This document shows, in pieces, positions 56,705-64,000 of a stretch of 64,000 nucleotides of DNA (the stretch's first letter is position 1; each line of letters begins with the position of its first letter). The notes beneath the pieces are model-generated. The model ran no database searches. It worked only from the letters and a program-made list of their open reading frames with translations, and was not told where the DNA came from. This DNA is from Evernia prunastri (Eukaryota; Ascomycota; Lecanoromycetes; Lecanorales; Parmeliaceae), in contig NKYR01000002.1 of assembly GCA_003184365.1 (NCBI GenBank), positions 434,976 to 498,975 on the forward strand, in the 5' to 3' direction. A program made the translations under genes and the position numbers.

Positions 56705-59631
56705 GTTGGGCAATGTAAGTGGTGCTTTCTCATTGAAATGAGCTGGGTTAACATCTAAGATAGGTAAAGGCTACAGGACCCGACACTGGTTGTCAATTTT
56801 CTGCAATGCCTCGAGGGATATCCAGTGACAAAAAGACCCCGGGTGTGTCTGTCTGCCTTTGACCTGCGATATGTTGAATTGTTGTTAGACGACGAGAGAA
56901 GTGGAGGTTTCGTTCTTGCTTTTCTAGTATTGCACGCTTAGTACTTTGAATTTGACTTTGAGAATTTGAAGAGATGAGACTGGATGAGAATCGAAGAGAC
57001 ATGTTAGGGTCGAGACGATATTAGACAGTATCGAATTAAATTATTTCGCTTCAGCTACAAGGACTTCTCCGAACCAAGCGCTGGAAATTTCTAAACGCCA
57101 GGGCAACCTACCTACTAGAATCGCTCTTGGACCTTGACCAGCTCCGTAGGCAACCACGGACACCATCCTTTGGCTTTTCAGGCAGACCTGCAACCACGAT
57201 GGCCCCCTTTTTCTTCTAGACCGGCCATGCTACGATCTGCATACCACGCCTGAAACCTTAATTGTAGCAAACCGTAATGCACTTGCCATGCACCAGATGG
57301 CATCTTTAAGAGTAGAGCCAGCGATCTCCAAAACGTTCGTTGCAAGATACGAACCAAAGGCAAGCGCAAGTCTAGGAAATATTGCCCTGACACATGGCCG
57401 GCAAAATATGCGAGAATAATTTTTCTTCCCCCCTCTCTTCAACAGTGAAATAGGTCAATCTGTGCTTTTCTGGTCAACAAATGGAAATAGCAACCGGTTT
57501 ACAAATATCTGTCCTCACGAGTAGTTAGGACTTTCGCACTTGGGGCTGGGCCGCAGCTGCAAAGATGGGAACGCAATAAGGTAATGGTTGTGGTAGTCGA
57601 TCCTTGAACCGTGCCCACTGCTGCACGTTCGGCTCGTGATCATGATCATTGCTGGCGGCACACAGCAGTACGAGGATGAATTCAAGTGAAGATTTAAGTG
57701 GACTGCCACCATTGCCATCACTGCCATCGCTGCCATCACTGCCAAATAGAAGCCCCTCGGACACAGCCACGGCCTTGGCGCGATTCCGGCGGTGACTTTT
57801 GCTAGCGCCAAAACTGCGCAAAAAAGAAAAATTGATTGGAAAATCAAAATCTGCCTCACGTTTGCATCCACTATTCCATCAGCTACTTTGAGACACCATC
57901 TCATGACAGGTTCGTGCTGTGCTAAGTGTTAACTTGGATTCTCTCAAAAATCGCGCAGCCGAACTTGGGCAGGTGCAGAAGGCATGAACCAATCATTCAT
58001 ACTTGCTTTGCCGAAAACGAGATGCCCACATCAGCGTGCGAAAAGAAGGCTGACCATCTGCATGAACGGACATGACTGCAAGGCTGACACGAGACCGAGG
58101 AATATGCGTTTCGAAGGTGCAGCAGCAGCATTATCGGGGCACGCGAAGGTTACCTTAAGAGCAATGGTTTCAAAGCCAGCTCAGGAACGATTTTGACGAA
58201 TAGCATCTTTCCATTGTCCAGAGTATGGGCGCTTAAAAGGTCGGAACGGACTGACACCGATGGCGAGATGCAAGAGAAGGGAAACGGGAGAGAAGAGAGG
58301 CACAGAAAGTGATTATTCCATGGGGCATTCAGTGGGTATAGGTAGGTACCAATGATGATTGATAGCGAGTGGTGGCTTGGACCATGCCACATGGGTCATC
58401 ATCAATTCAATTCATCAATTCATCAGACTGAGTCCTACCCTTCAACGCGCTAATTTCGACCATAGGCAAAACAGGGCGTTGCCTTATCCCAAGGCGCAGA
58501 CACACTACGCTTGATGTGGTAGCAAGAGCCTCGCTAAGCCTTAGACGCTCAAATCAAGCCTGCCCTTTCCACACCCTCCTGCATGCCCTCGGGAAAAAGG
58601 GAGGACTAGTTATATCAAGCATGCAGCAAGAGAGGACTGCCAGAACGGCCAGGACTGCCAGAACTTGTGCATCTTCCTATAGCGGGGTTGAAATGAGAAA
58701 GGGAGCTGAGTCGTTAGCTCATTTCCCTTCCCCCCCCGTCTGATTTTACTGGAGCTGCTGTGGATTCCGAGTGGTATGCATGCACAAACGGCGCAATCAA
58801 TGCAACATACTACCGTCATCAGCCTCAGCCCTCAGCTGATGCTGTAACACTGTCCACTCGAGTCCCCAATAGTGCCCCACCGCAGGCACACACCACATCA
58901 GAGGCGGCTGGTGCCGTAAGGTGTGGGGTTATTCGCTCTTCTATCCTCACTCTCGCCCGTTCCTGCAGTCATCCTTTACCCACCCTACCTCCACTTAATT
59001 AATCCTCGAGCCTAGCTCCCATGAGTAAATATTTGGATGATCATGCATTCTTCTGCGCCCCGGATCAGGCAGAGTTAACGCTCGAGCATACTGCTGTCGA
59101 AGGATCTTGGTTACATCTGCCCTTTTTTCATGGCATCCTCCTATCATTAGCTTGGGATACGAATCTACAGGCTTTGCAAGGATCATTAGTCTCACACACA
59201 CCATCGCCTGGAATAAGTCTACCGAAACCACGGTGCGGCTCTCCGGATGGAAAATCATTTAGTTCGCATTCTTGTGGAGGCACAAGTTTGACACAAGCCC
59301 CTATAAGTCCAGCATGTGTTCGTTATTTTTGTGCTTTGACTGGTATGCCCAACGGAAAGCCTTCTTGAAATGCTTGCTTCGCCTCAATCCTGTCCTTCGA
59401 ACTAAACACAACCTCTCCATGACATTGACTTTGTTTTATCTGAATTGTTGATAAAACAGGCCCGTCTCACTTGCCGCCTGCCGCAGCCTACTTCATCTGA
59501 CTCACCAATTTCCCTGCCATCCGACCTTCCATCAGATTTCATACTCCTACGCTTCATTTCAGGCCATTTCCGTTCATATTTCATCGAAGACACCAAGACC
59601 CTTCTTTTTCAAACCCTTTCTTCACTGCTGC
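56705..59631. other. Large intergenic region
   Basis: Nearly 3 kb without a supportable gene. It includes short CCATCACTG-type tandem units at about 57705-57745 and AGGACTGCCAGAAC repeats at about 58632-58665. It may hold the long promoter of the C2H2 factor and 3' UTRs. Confidence 0.4.
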
Positions 59632-61380
59632 ATGAGTCAATACATCTATCCTGTGAATTGGAGTTGTATCGCAATGAATGCTGTGCGCCCTCTTCCTGGC
59701 GTGCCCCGCATGGAAACGCGAGAAGAAGAGCATTTGATCCGTGGCGAGCATAGACATATCGAATGGTCCCCATCTATGTACCAGGAGCCAGCTTTCCCAG
59801 CCCTGGGCCTACCTAGAGAAGAATCAATCTACCGGGCTCGAGATGTGCAGTCCTGCATGAGACTCCCGGAAGACTGCAGCATCATCGATGCACCCCACGC
59901 TTGGCGAACCAGTCCCACGGATTATCCTGGAAGAACTCACTACTCCCATCAACGACCGAATGGACTTGAGATACCCAAAGGAGACGCATCTGGGGAATGC
60001 TGGACTTCGACAGAGCAAGACACCAGCTGCTCAGGAGGTGACTCATGGACTCCCCACACCAGCGACAGTCGGTCCGAAGCGGATGGGAATTACAGCAATC
60101 AACTGTCACCGTGGAACGAACACTCTCATGGACTCGGCTTATGCTTTGCTCACGCGGGCGGATCAGCCTTCGTCAATGGCTATAGTGTCTCGCCTCAAGA
60201 ACTCCAGCAGTATCCTGACCATTGTGTGGAGGACAAATGCGTGAAGCTGGAAATGCATGGTAAGGAGACTGGCCATACATACTATCCCGAGAACACTGGA
60301 CTATGCACGCCGGATCAAGAGTCCATCGAATATGTTCCAGACGACGAATCTCTGGGCGCCGCGATTCAAAAGCGCACCGGCACAGCTTCAATCAAGGACG
60401 AGGATGACGAAAGCATAGATGATGACGCAGAACACGACGACGATGACGAATACACGCCCGCAACCGCAGGGTACGCTCATGGACGTGCTGGTACTCGAGG
60501 ATCTTTCGCGCCCAAGAGACCAATACCAGCATCCAAGCGTTCCCAACGGTCCAAGGCACCTGCTTTCCCCGCCCACAATCCCAACAAGGTGGCGAAGAGG
60601 ACAGCCAAAACCCAAGTTCTGTCTCCATCATCCACTCGTAACAACACGCCTTGCACTCATTGTCCATCATCCTTCCCATCCGACTCCACGCTTAAGAAGC
60701 ACGTCCTGTCGACGCACACTCGCCCATTCACCTGTACCTTCCAACGTTACGGCTGCACGGCCACCGTGGGCAGCAAGAATGAATGGAAGCGACACATCAA
60801 CGTCCAGCATCTTCACCTCGAGACGTGGCGATGTGACCTCGATGCCTGTGGCCAGGAAAAGCCCAAAAAGTGCACGTCCTCATCCGCGGTCTCGCCGTCG
60901 GTCGCGAAGAAGGCGACCGCCGCCGAGGTGCAGCATCATGACTTCGACCGCAAAGACCTCTTCACCCAGCATATCAAGCGCATGCATGCGCCTCCTGCCT
61001 CCGCTACCCATGCTGAGAAGCAGGCTTTCGAAAACTCCATTTCCGGAACCCAGGAGCGCTGCCACCGACAGCTGAGGAGTCCCCCACCGCGGAGCAGGTG
61101 TCCCTACTGCCCGGACAAGGTGTTCGAAGGCCCCGGCAGCTGGACAGATCGGCTCGAACACGTGGGCAAGCATCTGGAGAAGAACGACGTGAAGAATGAC
61201 GAGGAGGGGGAGGACGAAGAGCTGAGGGATTGGATGGTGCAGCAAGGTTTCATGGAGCGCAAGGGTCACGCCGGCTACAAGGTCATCAACACTGACGGGA
61301 AGAAGAAGCGGAACAAGAGCATTGCGGTCACGACGAGTGAGGGGGAAGAGGACGCGGAAGGGGAGGAAGAGGATGTTTAG
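59632..61380 (+). CDS. C2H2 zinc-finger transcription factor
   Basis: A single exon of 582 residues. A C2H2 finger reads CTHCPSSFPSDSTLKKH, then VLSTH; a second, CTFQRYGCTATVGSKNEW then KRHINVQHLH; and further Cys/His pairs follow (CDLDACG, HIKRMH, CPYCPDKVF...LEHVGKH). This multi-finger arrangement with long inserts resembles fungal C2H2 proteins of unknown target. The N-terminal 300 residues are disordered, with an acidic run (DEDDESIDDDAEHDDDDE) that could activate transcription, followed by a Lys/Arg-rich region, a probable nuclear localisation signal. The acidic C-terminal tail ends EGEEDAEGEEEDV. The first in-frame ATG (59632) is used; Met 13 is an alternative. Confidence 0.85.
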   Translation: MSQYIYPVNWSCIAMNAVRPLPGVPRMETREEEHLIRGEHRHIEWSPSMYQEPAFPALGLPREESIYRARDVQSCMRLPEDCSIIDAPHAWRTSPTDYPGRTHYSHQRPNGLEIPKGDASGECWTSTEQDTSCSGGDSWTPHTSDSRSEADGNYSNQLSPWNEHSHGLGLCFAHAGGSAFVNGYSVSPQELQQYPDHCVEDKCVKLEMHGKETGHTYYPENTGLCTPDQESIEYVPDDESLGAAIQKRTGTASIKDEDDESIDDDAEHDDDDEYTPATAGYAHGRAGTRGSFAPKRPIPASKRSQRSKAPAFPAHNPNKVAKRTAKTQVLSPSSTRNNTPCTHCPSSFPSDSTLKKHVLSTHTRPFTCTFQRYGCTATVGSKNEWKRHINVQHLHLETWRCDLDACGQEKPKKCTSSSAVSPSVAKKATAAEVQHHDFDRKDLFTQHIKRMHAPPASATHAEKQAFENSISGTQERCHRQLRSPPPRSRCPYCPDKVFEGPGSWTDRLEHVGKHLEKNDVKNDEEGEDEELRDWMVQQGFMERKGHAGYKVINTDGKKKRNKSIAVTTSEGEEDAEGEEEDV

Positions 61381-62762
61381 TGATTAGCTTGGATCTAATA
61401 GTTCTCTCATGTTGTGACGAATATCTCCTTTCTTTGTTGCTCTCACTCTCTCCCTTAATCTACGAATGTATGCATAGGATGACAGACAGGCCATCGGGAA
61501 AGGGAAAATAACGAAAATAGGTTGTGATTCAGCGGGGTTCCGTCTCGGTATCACTTGTACTCGTACATTGTCATTCAAGGTACACCGCTCATTTAAATAT
61601 TGCCAACCTGTGCGATCTTTATCTGTTGCACTGCGTGGGCGACCAATCGATGGGAACCATCCGCCGGCGACTTTTTTCCTCTCAAAGTGGGCCTAATAAG
61701 TGTATGCAGGCATGGTCATGATAATGTTTACTACGCTATCTATCAATCAATCGTAGTTACCTATCTCGCATGGAGAGATGCAAACGGATCTTGATCTGGG
61801 CTGCTAAGTGACATCTTTCGTTGTACCCTTTTGTTTGTGTAGGATATGATGGGAAGGTTGGAGAATATTATTATTGAATGTGAGGGGAGTAGAGATCGTG
61901 TCCGATGGAGACGCTGCTCACGTGCGTGTGGGCTAGAATGATTCCGTTGAAGTGCCACCAAAGTGTCAAGGAAACCGTACTGGGGCTTTTAAAGTTTCAG
62001 GCGTTTGATAGGATTTGGCAACACTTTAGCTTGATTCGGTTTAAGGTGTGGGGGGGTATGACGATTTAACGATTGAATTGAGTTGGGCTTCTTTTCACTA
62101 CCACTACCTAGGTACTCCCGGGAGAGACTTAAAATAGAGTAAACGTAAACCAGATGAATATTTAATGAATGATTAATATTGACTGTGTGCTCGTAGGCAA
62201 TTATTGTTAATGCCATGTCATGCTATGCTACTGGAATAATAAGTATGCTAGGTATTCTATAAGTTTTAACACGAATTAATTGATCTAATTCATAATTACA
62301 TTGATTCCACTTATTTTATTTACCTTATTTTAGGGGCGAGCCGCGGTGGGGGGGGGGGGGGGGGGGGAATTGCTTTTTATGCTGCCAAGTTGTCAACTGC
62401 CAACTATTCAGATGTGCGATAAAGTAAAGTACATACTAATACCTATTAATATTGCCATGGAGTGCTACGTACTACCTACTTACTTCTTTGGCTTGTCCAC
62501 AGTGGCCGCGTTCAATACATAATCAATAACCAATACCTACCTTAGTAATTGGTAGCGCTATGGGAAACTAAAATCGGTGGTCCTCGTCTATCTATTTACT
62601 TTACATACGTACCACTGTTTCTACTTTATATCCAAATCTGCCTATTCCCACCCCAAATTCCGACTATTTACCCACCCATTCAATTGGCATGTTATACGAC
62701 TCCCCATATCTCTCCCTCCTCAGAGCATTTCACCATCTCAGCGTCATCAACATACAGTTATC
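61381..62762. other. Intergenic region with 20-G tract
   Basis: No gene. An uninterrupted run of 20 G lies at 62348-62367 inside AT-rich sequence. The segment before 62763 is CT-rich and likely the leader of the next gene. Confidence 0.5.
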
Positions 62763-64000
62763 ATGCCTCCCCCACACTCTCAACCTCCACCCTCGCCGCA
62801 AAAGCCTTTAGCTCAAGCGATGGAGGATACGAGCAAATCCACGAACCGTCGTTCGGCCGAACTGGGTGCAAGTGCAACCAAAGCACGTCGGGCTTTACCT
62901 CAACCGGTAGAGACGAGCATCAAGCATTCTCGTAATTCAAGCAAGGACAACACATCGCATGACCTCTCTTCCGATTCAATTACGTCAGGTAATGCTCAAT
63001 CTCCTCCAATCCCGCAGCCGACTGAATCCGCGTCGCATCCACCAAAGCCCCCCCGGAGATTCGCTCCTCAGATCATTGACACCCAAAGGCGATCCCGGAG
63101 GAATACAGACACTAGCCCCTGTGTCACTCCCACCGATAAGACCGATGCCACACCCACACCCACACCCACACCTACAAACCCCCATCATCATCATCATCAT
63201 CATCATCACCTGCCCCAGCACATGAGACCTAGTCCTCTGCCTGTCCCTCCGGTCAATTCCCCCATTGTCAGCTCCGATCATATCCCACAGATCCCCGAAT
63301 CCAACTTTTCATCCTCCAACTTGGCCAAAAAGAAAGAACGAAGGCACTCCTTTCGCGTACCCGACCTGCCAGCCATCAAGTCCGGAACCGAAAGCGAGGA
63401 GTCCAATGACTCCAGCCTACCCGCCCGCTCCATCTCTCCCTCCGCCGATTCCGACCAAACACAAACAAGCAGGCAGAAAAAGAAGAGGAAGAAAACGGAA
63501 GTAGCTCGACGTGAGAGTCAGGATGATCAATACGCGGGATACCTGTTGTCTTTAGCCGCCAAAGCGGCAGAGAAGCAATTGAGGGACCAGGCAATGGCCG
63601 CGTACCCCAATGAGAACCTGCACGAACCCGTCGATCATTACGCCATCGACCGGGACTCGGAAGACTCGGATGTTGAAGCTGGACTGGGTAACCTGGGTAT
63701 AGACGGTGTGGGAGATGGGGATGGCCGGATACCGGCAGCTCGCAGGCATAGAGACTCCGCGGCGGGATGGGAGATGGCTGAAATGCGGCAACACCAGGAC
63801 AAGCTGGAGCAGCAACAGAGAGATCAATGGGCGACGGATCAATCGGAGTATGGTCGCCGGCGGTCAGTCAAGCGGTCTGTACATGATACAGGCAATGTAC
63901 ATAGAGCTGATGATGTTGCCGGTGCCCCTCCGAAGGATATCCTGGGGTGGCAGAAGGATAACGAGATGAAACCAATGCGAAGTGCCGCGAGTCCACCTAT
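62763..64000 (+). CDS. Large disordered protein, 3' end outside window
   Basis: The frame from ATG 62763 stays open for 412 codons to the window edge; shorter frames inside it are shadows. The N-terminus is Pro-rich (MPPPHSQPPPSPQ). It has a Thr-Pro run (TPTPTPT) followed by nine His encoded by CAT/CAC repeats (about 63183-63209), Ser/Pro-rich stretches, a basic cluster (RQKKKRKK) that could be a nuclear signal, then a more ordered helical segment (DDQYAGYLLSLAAKAAEKQL). Charged, Gln-rich sequence continues to the edge. I do not recognise the family. A CT-rich leader with CATCTCAGCG upstream supports the start. Confidence 0.7.
   Translation, partial: MPPPHSQPPPSPQKPLAQAMEDTSKSTNRRSAELGASATKARRALPQPVETSIKHSRNSSKDNTSHDLSSDSITSGNAQSPPIPQPTESASHPPKPPRRFAPQIIDTQRRSRRNTDTSPCVTPTDKTDATPTPTPTPTNPHHHHHHHHHLPQHMRPSPLPVPPVNSPIVSSDHIPQIPESNFSSSNLAKKKERRHSFRVPDLPAIKSGTESEESNDSSLPARSISPSADSDQTQTSRQKKKRKKTEVARRESQDDQYAGYLLSLAAKAAEKQLRDQAMAAYPNENLHEPVDHYAIDRDSEDSDVEAGLGNLGIDGVGDGDGRIPAARRHRDSAAGWEMAEMRQHQDKLEQQQRDQWATDQSEYGRRRSVKRSVHDTGNVHRADDVAGAPPKDILGWQKDNEMKPMRSAASPP

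Noticed and set aside
57515..57904. 129-residue minus-strand ORF with Ala/Met-Val repeat
   Set aside because: The hydrophobic part comes from a short tandem repeat; no conserved features or gene context.

Overview
The window is nuclear DNA of a filamentous ascomycete (Pezizomycotina). The support is short introns of about 50-130 bp, often with AAG or TAG acceptors; TTAGGG-type telomere repeats; a fungal 'MDPLSV' ankyrin protein; fungal-type Zn2Cys6, SAT4/rhodopsin-like and FSH1-hydrolase families; non-LTR retrotransposon remnants; and AT-rich tracts that look RIP-mutated. The class cannot be fixed from the sequence alone.

Left arm (1-29.8 kb). The 5' part of a RecQ helicase gene (minus strand, running off the left edge) is followed by an ankyrin-repeat protein, an F-box-like protein, a GNAT acetyltransferase and an amino-acid/choline-type permease. 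Next comes a retrotransposon 3' end. From about 13.7 to 25.8 kb there is a run with the make-up of a small terpenoid gene cluster: a damaged 2-oxoglutarate/Fe(II) oxygenase, a SAT4-type membrane protein, a Baeyer-Villiger-type flavin monooxygenase divergently paired with a class I terpene cyclase (DDxxE and NDxxSxxxE motifs both present), an aminotransferase-like remnant and a Zn2Cys6 regulator. A GFA/CENP-V-like protein and a GT25 glycosyltransferase close this arm.

Middle (29.8-35.1 kb). This is a subtelomere-like block: three copies of the 3' end of one non-LTR retrotransposon with a (CAAT)n tail, a 142-bp CCCTAA array, five assembly gaps in the window (four of them here), AT-rich DNA and a solo LTR with a perfect 5-bp target duplication. 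The CCCTAA strand orientation means the sequence to the right would be chromosome interior, so the single N at 30449 may join two unrelated chromosome regions. One stretch (32020-32111) is clearly a second copy of the solo-LTR locus stitched into the retroelement.

Right arm (35.1-64 kb). A highly reducing polyketide synthase (KS-AT-DH-cMT-ER-KR-ACP) is divergently paired with an FSH1-family serine hydrolase, and followed by an Arg/Ser-rich repeat protein, a fragment of an aromatic FAD hydroxylase and an O-methyltransferase. The synthase carries an apparent frameshift in KS and an in-frame TAG after DH. The methyltransferase has an in-frame TGA and no usable first acceptor, and the hydroxylase survives only as its C-terminus. 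Together they look like a decaying subtelomeric polyketide cluster, unless the draft assembly is at fault. Beyond it lie housekeeping-type genes: a PI-specific phospholipase C, an 86-residue zinc-ribbon protein, a C2H2 zinc-finger protein and the 5' part of a long disordered protein that leaves the window.
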